64,000 bases of DNA from Geitlerinema sp. PCC 7407 (GTDB lineage: Bacteria > Cyanobacteriota > Cyanobacteriia > PCC-7407): the NCBI RefSeq assembly GCF_000317045.1, contig NC_019703.1:171001-235000 (forward strand), given 5' to 3'. Within the stretch, counting starts at the first letter, position 1. Every line of letters starts with the position of its first letter. The notes under the pieces were generated by a model. The model was given only the letters and a program-made list of their open reading frames with translations, had not been told where the DNA came from and ran no database searches. This document shows, one piece after another, positions 1 through 9,191 of the stretch. The translations under genes and the position numbers were made by a program.

Positions 1-1
1 G

Positions 2-82
2 GGAGCTTTGGCATTGCCGTCTACTCCTGAAATGCCGAACGTTTTTGCCATTGTGGAAATCTCATTCAAAAAGTCTGCTTAA
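2..82 (+). CDS. Possible C-terminal end of a gene entering from the left
   Basis: An open frame runs from base 2 to a TAA at 80-82, giving 26 residues that end in ISFKKSA. Another forward frame is also open for longer, so this could be chance. No product can be assigned. Only the sequence upstream of the window can decide. Confidence 0.25.
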   Translation, partial: GALALPSTPEMPNVFAIVEISFKKSA

Positions 83-917
83 ACCAGGACGAGAGGTCTT
101 GGGACCAAGGCGCTGGCGGGGACTTGGGGCGATCGCCCCTGCCAAAAACCAGAACCCCATGAGGGGTCAAACCCCACTCTCAAAACCACTATTCCCCTAA
201 GTTAAGGGCAAATTATGCCCCAATTAAGAATCTAGTCCTGATATTCACCGAAAATTTACGGCTAGGAGGTGGAGACACCCTTTTTTGCACGCAAAAATCA
301 ACCGTTTTCTTGGGGATTTCGCTGGCGCATTTCGCGATCGAAGATGGCTCAATAACGATTTGAAAAAGTTAAGAAAAGCGAAAAAACTCAGAGACCCAAT
401 CTCCCCTGAGGGTCTGACTGCTGGGCAAGGGGGCGATCGCCCCTCGGCTGGACTTTGGGATGCTGGGCGAAACCGCGAATCCGGCCACTGAATCCATAGA
501 AAAGACGCCCTGTCCCAAGGCCGCGAGCGTTCCAGCGTCGCCAAGAGCGGCCCAGCAGAATCTCCCAGCCATTTCCCGGCGTGGCGGCTTCTACGACCCC
601 TTTTTCTTCGGTTTTCCTCCCTGCGAGATTAGAAGTCCCTCGCTAAAGTAAGGACACGGGATCAACGAACCCTTAGACGGTACTTTGGAGGTCCTTTGCA
701 TCACGCTTGTCTATTGATTTTGTGCAGGTTTTGGGCCGGTCAGAGAGTGCCCGGAAGTGCTGAAAAAAGCTGGCCGAGAGGCGATCGCCCCTACTCTGTC
801 CATCGGCGCTCTGAGGGCTGGGGGCTTCCTGAGACGCTCGCGATCGCGCGATAGCCTTCGCTCATTGCTGGCTGGTCACTTTGCCCGTCTTCGACAGGCG
901 CATTTGAGGAACTCAAC
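83..917. other. Intergenic region upstream of clpC
   Basis: About 830 bases with short overlapping frames on both strands that do not look like proteins (serine/arginine-rich, mutually overlapping). It contains several HIP1 octamers (for example near 130, 433 and 781). A small GGTG-GAGA-CACC hairpin followed by a T run lies near 269-287 and could be a weak terminator. I see no convincing gene. Confidence 0.5.
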
Positions 918-3386
918 ATGTTTGAATACTTCACCGACAGAGCGGTTGCAGTCATTGTCTTTGCCCAAGAAGAAGCGCGCCGCCTCGGCCACAGTTTTAT
1001 TGGCACCGAGCAGATCTTGCTGGGCGTGCTCCGGGTGGAAAGCAGTCCGGCGGCTCGTCTCCTGACGGATATGGGCGTGACGGCTGCCGCAGCGCGCCGC
1101 GAAGTCGAGGGAATTATTGGCCGGGGGTCGGGCATAGTGCCAGCGGACATTCCGCCGACGCCCCGCACGCGCCAGGTGTTTGAGCAGGCACTCCAGGGTG
1201 TGCAGCAAGAGTCCCAGGCCTACGTGACGCCGGAGCACATTTTGCTGAGCCTGGTCCAGGCGGGCGATAGCGTGGCGGCCAAGGTGCTGACCAATCTGGG
1301 AGTCGATCTGGCCGAGGTGCGCGATCGCCTTCAGGCCCTGATGGCGGACCCGGCGGAAATGGCCTTTGCCCAGCCCAGCCGATCGGCCCAGACGGCGGCT
1401 CCCATGGGCCGCGCCCTAGAAACGTTTGGCATCAACCTGACCATGCGGGCGATCGCCGGAGAACTGGACCCCATGGTGGGCCGCGAAGCCGAAGTGGAGC
1501 GGGTGGTGCAGATTTTGGGCCGCCGCACGAAAAATAACCCGATTTTGCTGGGAGATCCCGGCGTGGGCAAGACGGCGATCGCCGAAGGACTGGCCCAGCG
1601 GATTGTCAATGGCGACGTGCCGGAGATTTTGCGCGATCGCCAGATTATCAGTCTGGCCATGGGCACGCTGATGGCCGGAGCCCGCTTCCGGGGCGAGTTT
1701 GAAGAGCGTTTGACCCAGATCTTGGCGGAGGTGCGCCAAGCGGGCAACGTGATTGTGTTCATCGATGAAATTCACTCCCTGGTCGGAGCGGGCGCGACGG
1801 CTGGGGGCCTCGACGCCTCCAACCTGCTGAAGCCAGCGCTGGCGCGGGGCGAGCTCCAGTGCATCGGCGCGACGACGCTTGATGAGTACCGCCAGCACAT
1901 CGAGCAGGATGCGGCCCTCGAGCGCCGATTTCAGCCGGTGAAGGTGGAAGCGCCCACCCTGACCGAGACCATCGAGATTCTCTGGGGGCTGCGCGATCGC
2001 TACGAGCAGCACCACCACCTCACCATCAGCAACGAAGCTTTGGTGGCGGCGGCCCGCCTGTCCGATCGCTACATTCCCGATCGCCACCTTCCCGACAAGG
2101 CCATTGACCTGATCGACGAAGCGGGCTCTCGGGTGCGCCTGCGCCACACCCGCCACTCGCCCGCCCAGCGCATTCGCCAGGATCTGCGGGCCGTGACCGC
2201 CGAAAAAGAAGCGGCCGTAACGGCTCAGGACTTTGATCAGGCCGGGAAGCTGCGCGATCGCGAACTGGCGCTGCAGCAAACCCTCGCGGACCTGCGCACT
2301 GCCCAGCGCGACGCCGAGCCCCGGCCCGTGGTGACCGCTGAGGACATCGCCCAGGTGATCTCGGCCTGGACCGGCATTCCGGTCAACCACCTCACCGAAT
2401 CGGAGTCTCTGATGCTGATGCACCTCGAAGACACGCTGCACGAGCGCGTCATCGGCCAGCAGGAAGCCGTCACAGCCGCCGCTCGCGCCATTCGGCGATC
2501 GCGCGTTGGCCTGGGCAGCCCCCACCGGCCGATCGCCAGCCTGCTGTTTTCGGGACCGACGGGCGTCGGCAAGACGGAGCTGGCCAAGGCCCTCGCGGCT
2601 ACGGTTTTCGGCTCCGAGGAAGCCATGATCCGGCTGGATATGTCCGAGTTTATGGAGGCCCACACCGTCTCCAAGCTCATCGGCTCGCCGCCGGGATTTG
2701 TGGGCTATGACGAGGGCGGCCAGCTCACCGAAGCCGTCCGGCGCAAGCCCTACACAGTGCTGCTCCTCGACGAAATCGAAAAAGCCCACCCTGACGTCTT
2801 CAATTTGCTGCTGCAGCTGCTCGAAGATGGCCGACTGACCGACGCCCGGGGCCGAGTGGTCAGCTTCAAAAATACGCTGATTATCCTGACCTCCAATCTG
2901 GGCTCGCGGGCGATCGAGAAGAATGGCCTGGGCCTGGGCTTTGCGGCCACAGGTGACGAGGCGGAAACGGCGCAGTACCAGCGGGTGCGATCGCAGGTAA
3001 ACGAAGAGCTAAAGCAGTACTTCCGGCCCGAGTTTCTCAACCGCCTCGACGAAATCATCGTTTTCCGCCGCCTCACCCGCGACGAGCTCGCTCAGGTGGC
3101 CGAGCTGCTGATCCGGGAAGTGGGCGATCGCCTCAGCGAACAAGGCATCACCCTGGTGCTGACCGACGCGGTGAAGCATCGCCTGATCGACGAGGGCTAC
3201 AGCCCCAGCTACGGCGCGCGGCCCCTGCGCCGAGCCGTAACGCGCCTGGTGGAAGATCACCTGGCCGAGGCCATGCTGGCGGGCCAGCTGCACAGCGGCG
3301 ACACGGCGGTGCTGGACCTCGACGACGATGGTCAGGTTCAGGTGCGCGCTCGCACGCCGGTGCTCCAGTCGGTCTCAGCGCTCTAG
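918..3386 (+). CDS. clpC: ClpC-type AAA+ chaperone ATPase
   Basis: This is an HSP100 unfoldase that feeds substrates to the ClpP/ClpR peptidase in the cytosol. The 822-aa protein shows the family order. A double Clp_N domain spans about 1-145. The first AAA+ module has Walker A GDPGVGKT (212-219) and a VIVFIDEIH Walker B near 280. A short UVR-like coil near 437-455 contains [13 protein letters not shown]. The second AAA+ module has GPTGVGKTE near 547 and [12 protein letters not shown] near 615. A LGLGF loop near 672 sits where ClpP-binding loops occur. The ATG at 918 follows GAGGA with good spacing. The length matches cyanobacterial ClpC (about 820-840). It could be a second ClpC paralogue rather than the main one. 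A hairpin lies downstream before bioF. Confidence 0.93.
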   Translation: MFEYFTDRAVAVIVFAQEEARRLGHSFIGTEQILLGVLRVESSPAARLLTDMGVTAAAARREVEGIIGRGSGIVPADIPPTPRTRQVFEQALQGVQQESQAYVTPEHILLSLVQAGDSVAAKVLTNLGVDLAEVRDRLQALMADPAEMAFAQPSRSAQTAAPMGRALETFGINLTMRAIAGELDPMVGREAEVERVVQILGRRTKNNPILLGDPGVGKTAIAEGLAQRIVNGDVPEILRDRQIISLAMGTLMAGARFRGEFEERLTQILAEVRQAGNVIVFIDEIHSLVGAGATAGGLDASNLLKPALARGELQCIGATTLDEYRQHIEQDAALERRFQPVKVEAPTLTETIEILWGLRDRYEQHHHLTISNEALVAAARLSDRYIPDRHLPDKAIDLIDEAGSRVRLRHTRHSPAQRIRQDLRAVTAEKEAAVTAQDFDQAGKLRDRELALQQTLADLRTAQRDAEPRPVVTAEDIAQVISAWTGIPVNHLTESESLMLMHLEDTLHERVIGQQEAVTAAARAIRRSRVGLGSPHRPIASLLFSGPTGVGKTELAKALAATVFGSEEAMIRLDMSEFMEAHTVSKLIGSPPGFVGYDEGGQLTEAVRRKPYTVLLLDEIEKAHPDVFNLLLQLLEDGRLTDARGRVVSFKNTLIILTSNLGSRAIEKNGLGLGFAATGDEAETAQYQRVRSQVNEELKQYFRPEFLNRLDEIIVFRRLTRDELAQVAELLIREVGDRLSEQGITLVLTDAVKHRLIDEGYSPSYGARPLRRAVTRLVEDHLAEAMLAGQLHSGDTAVLDLDDDGQVQVRARTPVLQSVSAL

Positions 3387-3411
3387 TTCGGCGCTTTGGC
3401 AAAAGTCTAGG

Positions 3412-3449
3412 GCCGAGGCTGGCTTCCGAGGGAGGTTGGCCTCGGCTTT
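3412..3449 (+). terminator. Hairpin between clpC and bioF
   Basis: GCCGAGGC (3412-3419) pairs with GCCTCGGC (3439-3446) and is followed by only three T residues. It may be a weak terminator or attenuator after clpC. Confidence 0.4.
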
Positions 3450-3515
3450 GGCATGGGCGGCGCAATAGGAGACGATGGAAGCTGCGTCCCACCCTGCGCT
3501 CTTTTAACGCTGACT

Positions 3516-4691
3516 ATGGCCCCAAATCCCTATGACTGGATCGAGAAATCCCTAGAAACCATTCACCGCGCAGACTGGTACCGTTCGGTGCAGCCCCTGG
3601 CGGGCCGTCCGGGGCCGGTAGTGATGGTGGAGGGCCAGCCGCTGATCAACTTTGCCAGCAATGACTATCTGGGCTTGGCGGGGGACGAGCGCTTGGTGCA
3701 GGCGGCGATCGCGGCGACCCAGGCCCTGGGCACCGGCACCACGGGCTCGCGGCTGCTCAGCGGCCATCGCGACCTGCACCGCGATCTGGAACAGGCGATC
3801 GCCCGCCTCAAGCAAACCGAAGACGCGGTGGTCTTCAGCTCCGGCTACCTGGCGAATGTGGGGGCGATCGCGGCGCTGGTGGGCGCGCGAGACCTGATTT
3901 TGTCGGACCAGTACAATCACTCCAGCATCCGCAGCGGGGCGCGTCTCAGCGGCGCGACGGTCCTCGACTACCGCCACAACTCCCTCGACGATCTGGCAGA
4001 TCTGCTCCAGCAGCACCGATCTCAGCATCGGCGCTGCCTCATCGTCACCGACACCGTGTTCAGCATGGACGGCGACCTGTGTCCGCTGCCGGGAATTCTG
4101 GCGCTGGCGGAAACTCACGAGGCCATGGTGCTGGTGGACGAGGCCCACGGCACCGGGGTGATGGGCGATCGCGGGGCGGGCGGCGTCGAGCACCTGGGCT
4201 GCAGCGGGCGATCGCTGATCCAGATGGGCACCCTCAGCAAGGCCCTGGGCAGCCTGGGCGGCTACGTGGCGGGCTCGGCTCCCCTCGTCGACTACCTGCG
4301 CAATCGGGCGGCCACCTGGATCTACACCACGGGCCTCACGCCCGCCGACACCGGCGCGGCGATCGCCGCCCTTGACCTCGTCGAGCGCGAGCCCCAGCGT
4401 CGCCAGCGCCTCTGGCAAAACGTGGCCTTTCTTCAGCAGGCGATCGCCGATCTGGCGGCCCAGGAGCGATCGCCCTTCCAGCTTTTGCCGTCGGAGTCCC
4501 CGATCCTCTGCTTGCAGGTGGCTGACCCGGCCACGGCGATCGCCTTTAGCCAGGATCTGCGCCGCCAGGGCCTCTGGGTGTCGGCGGTGCGGCCGCCCAC
4601 GGTGCCCACCAGCCGTCTGCGCCTGACGGTCATGGCCACCCACGAGCCAGCCCACCTAGAGAAACTTGTCTTTGCTCTCGGGCACCTTTGA
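3516..4691 (+). CDS. bioF: 8-amino-7-oxononanoate synthase
   Basis: This PLP enzyme of biotin synthesis condenses pimeloyl-ACP/CoA with L-alanine. The 391-aa product has the alpha-oxoamine synthase signature: [10 protein letters not shown] near the N-terminus, [23 protein letters not shown], and the PLP-lysine segment [12 protein letters not shown] near residue 240. The frame is open from 3453, but ATG 3516 ([13 protein letters not shown]) gives the usual family length and start. The next gene, arsM, follows within 100 bases on the same strand. Related enzymes (2-amino-3-ketobutyrate CoA ligase) share the fold, but the sequence reads as BioF. Confidence 0.9.
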   Translation: MAPNPYDWIEKSLETIHRADWYRSVQPLAGRPGPVVMVEGQPLINFASNDYLGLAGDERLVQAAIAATQALGTGTTGSRLLSGHRDLHRDLEQAIARLKQTEDAVVFSSGYLANVGAIAALVGARDLILSDQYNHSSIRSGARLSGATVLDYRHNSLDDLADLLQQHRSQHRRCLIVTDTVFSMDGDLCPLPGILALAETHEAMVLVDEAHGTGVMGDRGAGGVEHLGCSGRSLIQMGTLSKALGSLGGYVAGSAPLVDYLRNRAATWIYTTGLTPADTGAAIAALDLVEREPQRRQRLWQNVAFLQQAIADLAAQERSPFQLLPSESPILCLQVADPATAIAFSQDLRRQGLWVSAVRPPTVPTSRLRLTVMATHEPAHLEKLVFALGHL

Positions 4692-4784
4692 AAGGTTTCC
4701 CTTACCTTGTTAAAAAGCTTGGTGGCTAATCCTGACTGCCTGGGATTGCGCCAAGGGTGCGTGTCGATTTGGGAGAAACTTGAA

Positions 4785-5753
4785 GTGAGCTATCTAGAAA
4801 CCACGGCCCAGTTCTACAGCGAAGTGGCCCAAACCCCGGACGTTGGCCTGTGCTGTGTCCAGAGCACGCCCCTGCGGCTGCCTGACCTGGTGGTGCCCGA
4901 GGCCATGCAGGCCATGAACTACGGGTGTGGCACCACGGTCCACCCGGCGGAGCTGGCGGGGGAGCCAAAGGTACTCTACGTGGGCGTGGGCGGTGGTCTG
5001 GAGGCGCTCCAGTTTGCCTATTTTTCCCGGCGGCCCGGGGGCGTCATCGCCGTCGATCCGGTGGCCGAAATGCGGGAGGCCGCGCAGCGCAATCTGGCGA
5101 TCGCCGCTGAGGCCAACTCCTGGTTTGCCGAGGACTTCGTCACCCTCCTGGCCGGGGATGCCTTTGCCCTGCCCGTGCCCGACGCCTCGGTGGACGTGGT
5201 AGCCCAGAACTGCCTGTTCAATATTTTTGAGCCCGAGGATCTCTCTCGCGCCCTCGCCGAAACCTTCCGCGTCCTCAAGCCCGGCGGCCGCCTGATCATG
5301 AGTGACCCGATCGCCACTCGGCCCATTCCGGCCCACCTCCAGCAGGATGAGCGGCTGCGGGCGATGTGCCTGTCTGGAGCGCTCACCTACGAGCAGTACG
5401 TCCAGCGCATTGTTCGGGCCGGGTTCGGCCAGGTCGAAATTCGCGCCCGTCGGCCCTACCGCCTGCTCGATCGCCAGACCTACCAGCTCGACGAGCCCCT
5501 CCTGCTCGAGAGTCTGGACTCGGTGGCCTTCAAAGTGCCCATTGCCCCCGACGGCCCCTGCATCTTCACCGGCAAAACTGCCATCTACAGCGGTTCCGAA
5601 TCTTGCTTTGATGACGGGGCGGGCCACGTGCTCGCCAAAGGGGTTCCGGCGGCGGTCTGCGACAAAACGGCAGCCAAGCTAGGGGCGATCGCCTCCGAAG
5701 AGATCTGGGTGACCCCGTCCACCTGGCACTACGACGGCGGCGGCTGTTGCTAG
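4785..5753 (+). CDS. arsM: Arsenosugar-pathway arsenite methyltransferase ArsM
   Basis: SAM-dependent methylation of As(III), the first step of arsenosugar synthesis and arsenic detoxification in cyanobacteria. The 322-aa protein has the SAM loop VGVGGGLEALQF and VLKPGGRLIMSDP. Conserved cysteines suited to As(III) binding sit in GLCCVQSTP, MNYGCGTT and RAMCLSGAL, and the protein ends GGGCC. The frame is open from a TTG at 4707, but GTG 4785 (MSYLETTAQFY) follows GGGAG and matches the family start. arsS begins 42 bases downstream, so the two probably form one operon. I see no ArsR gene or obvious operator here. Confidence 0.9.
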   Translation: MSYLETTAQFYSEVAQTPDVGLCCVQSTPLRLPDLVVPEAMQAMNYGCGTTVHPAELAGEPKVLYVGVGGGLEALQFAYFSRRPGGVIAVDPVAEMREAAQRNLAIAAEANSWFAEDFVTLLAGDAFALPVPDASVDVVAQNCLFNIFEPEDLSRALAETFRVLKPGGRLIMSDPIATRPIPAHLQQDERLRAMCLSGALTYEQYVQRIVRAGFGQVEIRARRPYRLLDRQTYQLDEPLLLESLDSVAFKVPIAPDGPCIFTGKTAIYSGSESCFDDGAGHVLAKGVPAAVCDKTAAKLGAIASEEIWVTPSTWHYDGGGCC

Positions 5754-5795
5754 TTTTCTCCTGTTTTCTCCCCGAGATCTTTCCCGCGATTCCCC

Positions 5796-6797
5796 ATGAC
5801 CCAGCTCAATCTTCCGACCGAGAGCGTGACCCCCTTCGCCCACAAGCTCGCCGCGCCCCTGACCAAGCAGACCATCACCGTCTTGCAAATTAATCTCGGG
5901 CGTCGCTGCAACCTGGCCTGCTCCCACTGCCACGTGGAGGCCAGCCCCCAGCGCACCGAAGAACTCTCTCCCGAGGTGTGCGACCAGCTCCTGACCTTGA
6001 TTCGCCGCTTTCCTCAGATCCAGACCGTGGACCTGACGGGGGGCGCTCCCGAGATGAACTACGGGTTTCGGGCGCTGGTGGAGACGGCCCGCGCTTGCGG
6101 CAAGGCCGTGATCGTGCGCTCGAATCTCACCATTTGCCTAGAGCCCGGTTACGAAGACCTCCCCGCCTACTTCGCTCAGCATCAGGTGCGGGTGGTGGCT
6201 TCGCTGCCCTGCTACAGCGCCGAAAACGTCGATCGCATGCGGGGCCAAGGCGTCTTTGAGCGCTCCATCGAGGTGCTGCGGCGGCTCAACCAGGCGGGCT
6301 ATGGCCGGGATCCGCGGCTGATGCTGGATCTGGTCTACAACCCCCAGGTCCCCCAGACCGAGAAGTTTGCCCTGACCCCCGACCAGGCCAAGCTAGAAAA
6401 AGACTACAAAGCCTATCTCCAAGGGCAGTTTGGGGTGGTGTTCGATCGCCTGCTGACCATCACCAATTTGCCCATTGGCCGCACCAAGTTTCATTTGCAG
6501 CACCGACAGCTTTACGCGCCTTATCTGCGCTTTCTGGAGACCCACTTCAACCCTGACACGGTGGCAGGCCTGATGTGCTTGCAGGAGCTGTCGGTGGACT
6601 ACCTGGGTCGCGTATACGACTGCGACTTTAACCAAATGGAGGGGCTACCAGCCCGCACGCCGGACGGTCAGCCGCTGACGGTGGAGGCGCTGCTGGCGGC
6701 AGACAGCCTGGACCGGATCGAGCGGGTGCAGACGGCGGACTACTGCTACGGCTGCACGGCGGGCGCAGGGTCGAGCTGTGGCGGCTCTCTGGTCTAG
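5796..6797 (+). CDS. arsS: Arsenosugar biosynthesis radical SAM protein ArsS
   Basis: A radical-SAM enzyme thought to transfer the adenosyl moiety to dimethylarsenite on the way to arsenosugars. The 333-aa protein has the cluster motif CNLACSHC (C38, C42, C45), the SAM-binding stretch VDLTGGAPEMNYGF, and a DUF3641-type C-terminal domain. That domain carries CLQELSVDYLGRVYDCDFNQ and a cysteine-rich end, YCYGCTAGAGSSCGG, likely an auxiliary cluster site. It directly follows arsM on the same strand. The order and the joint presence of both genes support the pathway assignment better than either gene alone. Confidence 0.9.
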   Translation: MTQLNLPTESVTPFAHKLAAPLTKQTITVLQINLGRRCNLACSHCHVEASPQRTEELSPEVCDQLLTLIRRFPQIQTVDLTGGAPEMNYGFRALVETARACGKAVIVRSNLTICLEPGYEDLPAYFAQHQVRVVASLPCYSAENVDRMRGQGVFERSIEVLRRLNQAGYGRDPRLMLDLVYNPQVPQTEKFALTPDQAKLEKDYKAYLQGQFGVVFDRLLTITNLPIGRTKFHLQHRQLYAPYLRFLETHFNPDTVAGLMCLQELSVDYLGRVYDCDFNQMEGLPARTPDGQPLTVEALLAADSLDRIERVQTADYCYGCTAGAGSSCGGSLV

Positions 6798-6883
6798 GGC
6801 AGGGGACTTTGCGGGAAATCGGTAGGGTTGCTTACACTGCTGTAGGGGGCGATCGCTCTCCGAGTCGCGATTCAACAAAAGCC

Positions 6884-7117
6884 ATGGCAAAGCACACCCA
6901 AGCCCACATCTCCCGCAAAGTTCGCAACGGTATGTCAGCGATGACCCGGCGCCAAGTCGAGTACTACATGGGCGCGAAGCTGATCGAAGTCGGGATCGAT
7001 CCCAAGTCGGCGGTGTATCGCTGGACGGTCGAAAAGGAAGACGGCCAAGAAGTCTGGACCTACAGCGCCTACTGGGGAGACTCCCGGGAAAAAATCGAGG
7101 CGGGTGAAACCCCCTAG
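6884..7117 (+). CDS. Small conserved cyanobacterial hypothetical protein
   Basis: 77 aa, beginning MAKHTQAHISRKV at ATG 6884; the frame is open from 6809 but that extension crosses a HIP1 site and looks non-coding. The product is basic at the N-terminus and ends with an acidic stretch (GDSREKIEAGETP). There is no signal peptide or membrane segment. It lies alone between arsS and a methyltransferase, 45 bases before the latter, and could share its transcript. I do not recognise a function. Confidence 0.65.
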   Translation: MAKHTQAHISRKVRNGMSAMTRRQVEYYMGAKLIEVGIDPKSAVYRWTVEKEDGQEVWTYSAYWGDSREKIEAGETP

Positions 7118-7162
7118 GCCAGGCGATCGGCTCTGGTCCAAAGCAGTTGTGGGAGAGGATCT

Positions 7163-8050
7163 GTGACAGCGCAGCAAGAGACTCTGTTTGAGCGCTTTTT
7201 AGCGCCGGTTTTTCGCACGTTTTTGATCGATGAAGCGGCGATCGGGCGCTATGCGGCCAGCATCGACTGGGAAACAGCGTGCGATCGCCTGCAAAACCCG
7301 GCAGTGGTCTATCCCGACTACTACTGCAACCACAACTTTCACGGCATTCGGGGCGGCTATCTGACTGCCGGTGCCGCCGTCACCTACGACCCCATCACCC
7401 AGTACGTCCTGCCGCCCCAGGAAACCTGGGTGCGCGAGGGGCTGGTGCAGGCCATTGAGGCTCGCCCCCGCCGCATTCTGGACCTGGGCTGCGGCACCGG
7501 CTCGACCACCCTCCTGCTCAAGCAGCGCTTTCCGGCGGCGGAGGTCATCGGCCTAGACCTCTCGCCCCACATGCTGGTCGTCGCCACGGACAAAGCCCAC
7601 AAAGCAGGCCTAGACATTGCCTTTCGCCACGGGGACGCGGCAGCCACAGGCCTGCTGGCGCAGTCGGTGGATGTGGTGACGGCCTCGCTGCTGTTCCACG
7701 AGACGCCGCCCAGCGTTACCCAGGCGATCTTGCGCGAAGCCTACCGGCTGCTGGTCCCTGGCGGCGAGATAGTGATTCTCGATGGCAATCAGGCGACTCT
7801 GCGCCAAACCGAGTGGCTGACCCAGATTTTTGAGGAGCCGTTCATCCAGGACTACGCCGAGGGCAATCTGGACGCGTGGTTAGGGGCGGCGGGCTTTGGG
7901 GCGGTGCGGACCCAGGTCCACTGGTGGCTCAATCAGGTCAGTCGCGGGGTCAAGCCGAAGGATCGCCCGGACTGGGAAGCAGCAGAGACGTCACGCTATG
8001 ATTCAGATTTTGAAAATGGCTCTCTTCCAGCATTTGGCACATTGGCATGA
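7163..8050 (+). CDS. Class I SAM-dependent methyltransferase
   Basis: A 295-aa soluble protein with a Rossmann methyltransferase core: motif I ILDLGCGTG (105-113), acidic motif II VIGLDLSPHML, and a later AYRLLVPGGEIVILDG. An N-terminal extension of about 90 residues (WETACDRLQ, NHNFHGIRGGYLT) is not part of the core and may bind substrate. The start is GTG 7163 after GGGAGAGG. It overlaps the next gene by 4 bases (ATGA), which suggests translational coupling to the HAD hydrolase. The substrate is unknown. Confidence 0.85.
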   Translation: MTAQQETLFERFLAPVFRTFLIDEAAIGRYAASIDWETACDRLQNPAVVYPDYYCNHNFHGIRGGYLTAGAAVTYDPITQYVLPPQETWVREGLVQAIEARPRRILDLGCGTGSTTLLLKQRFPAAEVIGLDLSPHMLVVATDKAHKAGLDIAFRHGDAAATGLLAQSVDVVTASLLFHETPPSVTQAILREAYRLLVPGGEIVILDGNQATLRQTEWLTQIFEEPFIQDYAEGNLDAWLGAAGFGAVRTQVHWWLNQVSRGVKPKDRPDWEAAETSRYDSDFENGSLPAFGTLA

Positions 8051-8754
8051 TGCTTAAAGCGGTTTTGTTTGACTTCAACGGGATCATCATCAACGATGAG
8101 GCGCTCCACGAGCAGCTCTTGGAGCAGTTGCTGATCGAAGAAAACCTGCGCCCCCAGCGGGCGGAGTTTCAAGAGGTGTGTCTGGGCCGCAGCGATCGCG
8201 CCTGTCTGCGAGATCTGCTGGAGCGGCGGGGGCGCGTGGTGACCGACGCCTACCTGGATATTCTGATTCGCCGCAAAGCCCAGGCCTACCGGCAGGCCCT
8301 CGACGGGCTGGAGACGCTGCCGATTTATCCAGGGCTAGAAGATTTCTTGTTCAAGCTCCAGGGCCAAGGGGTGCCCATGGGAGTGGTCAGTGGGGCCTTG
8401 CGATCGGAAATTGAGCTGGTGCTGACGCGATCGCACTTGGCCAAATACTTTACGGTGATGGTCGGCGGTGACGAGATTTCGGCCAGTAAGCCCGATCCAG
8501 AGGGCTATCTGCTAGCCGTCGATCGCCTCAATGCAGCGTTGCCAGACCTACAGCTTCAGCCCCAAAACTGTCTGGCCATTGAAGATACCTATCCCGGTAT
8601 TCGGGCCGCCAAGGGCGCAGGCATGCAGGTGCTCGGCGTTGCCAATACCCATCCCTTTCAAATGATGCACCGCACCGCGAACTGGGTCGTAGACTACCTC
8701 ACGGAGGTGGATCTCGAGCATGTGCGGCGAGTTTTTAGCGCGAATGCTGCCTGA
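8047..8754 (+). CDS. HAD-superfamily hydrolase (beta-phosphoglucomutase/phosphatase-like)
   Basis: 235 aa, cap-type HAD fold. Motif I is FDFNGIIINDE (D9-F10-N11), motif II VVSGALRSE, motif III KPDPEGY, and motif IV AIEDTYPGIRAAKGAG. The nucleophile D9 is present, but the second motif-I aspartate that acts as acid/base in phosphatases is Asn, which is unusual for a phosphatase. The gene begins with ATGATG overlapping the stop of the upstream methyltransferase. The substrate is unknown; phosphosugar or phosphoglycolate chemistry is possible. It is followed by a GC-rich hairpin. Confidence 0.85.
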   Translation: MMLKAVLFDFNGIIINDEALHEQLLEQLLIEENLRPQRAEFQEVCLGRSDRACLRDLLERRGRVVTDAYLDILIRRKAQAYRQALDGLETLPIYPGLEDFLFKLQGQGVPMGVVSGALRSEIELVLTRSHLAKYFTVMVGGDEISASKPDPEGYLLAVDRLNAALPDLQLQPQNCLAIEDTYPGIRAAKGAGMQVLGVANTHPFQMMHRTANWVVDYLTEVDLEHVRRVFSANAA

Positions 8755-8768
8755 AGGCTGTCTAGATA

Positions 8769-8814
8769 GGGGCTCCGCTAAGAGGTGCTCGCTCGCTGAG
8801 GGGTGAGGAGCCCC
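8769..8814 (+). terminator. GC-rich hairpin after the HAD gene
   Basis: GGGGCTCC (8769-8776) and GGAGCCCC (8807-8814) form a perfect 8-bp stem with a 30-base loop. No T run follows, so it is either a processed 3' end or a weak terminator. Confidence 0.4.
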
Positions 8815-8886
8815 GACTAATCGAATCTAAATCGTGAGGTGCAAAAAAACGAGAGAACCCAAAAGCCGTGAACCAGATTCCTGAAG

Positions 8887-8973
8887 CTAGCGGTAGCTAC
8901 GCTGCATGTCTTGGGCCAATGCGAGGACGTAGATAACCAGAAGATTGCCGATAATCAGTGCTGCGGGAAACAT
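8887..8973 (-). CDS. 28-aa single-span membrane peptide
   Basis: ATG at 8973, TAG at 8887-8889. The start is preceded on the minus strand by GGAGG seven bases upstream, one of the best Shine-Dalgarno sites in the window. The product begins MFPAALIIGNLLVIYVLALA and ends QDMQRSYR: one hydrophobic helix with a short polar/basic tail. This resembles the small subunits of photosynthetic, NDH-1 or cytochrome complexes, but I cannot match it to a named one. It stands alone with about 200 bases upstream before the metalloprotease 3' end. Confidence 0.6.
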   Translation of the reverse strand: MFPAALIIGNLLVIYVLALAQDMQRSYR

Positions 8974-9191
8974 GGTGGGACCTCCGTGGTTGTGTTGATT
9001 GAGGTGGCAATGAGGCCAACCTAGGCCCCTACTGGGAAACCACACCAAGACAGCGCTGATTTCGCAAAATTGCCAGAAAAGTTCGTCCTTCTTTGATCTT
9101 TTCTTTGGGCTCTAGGCGATCGCTCTATGACCCTAAAGTACTCCTGGGGCGAAGGAAGTTGTTCGGTAGTTTCCAGGAAGTTTTAAGGCGT

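Noticed and set aside
245-651. Overlapping frames of 60-100 codons upstream of clpC on both strands
   Set aside because: They overlap each other, are rich in Ser/Arg/Pro, cross HIP1 octamers and lack ribosome sites; no protein character.
1416-2789. 457-codon minus-strand frame opposite clpC
   Set aside because: Complement shadow of the GC-rich clpC gene; the plus-strand protein is an unmistakable AAA+ chaperone.
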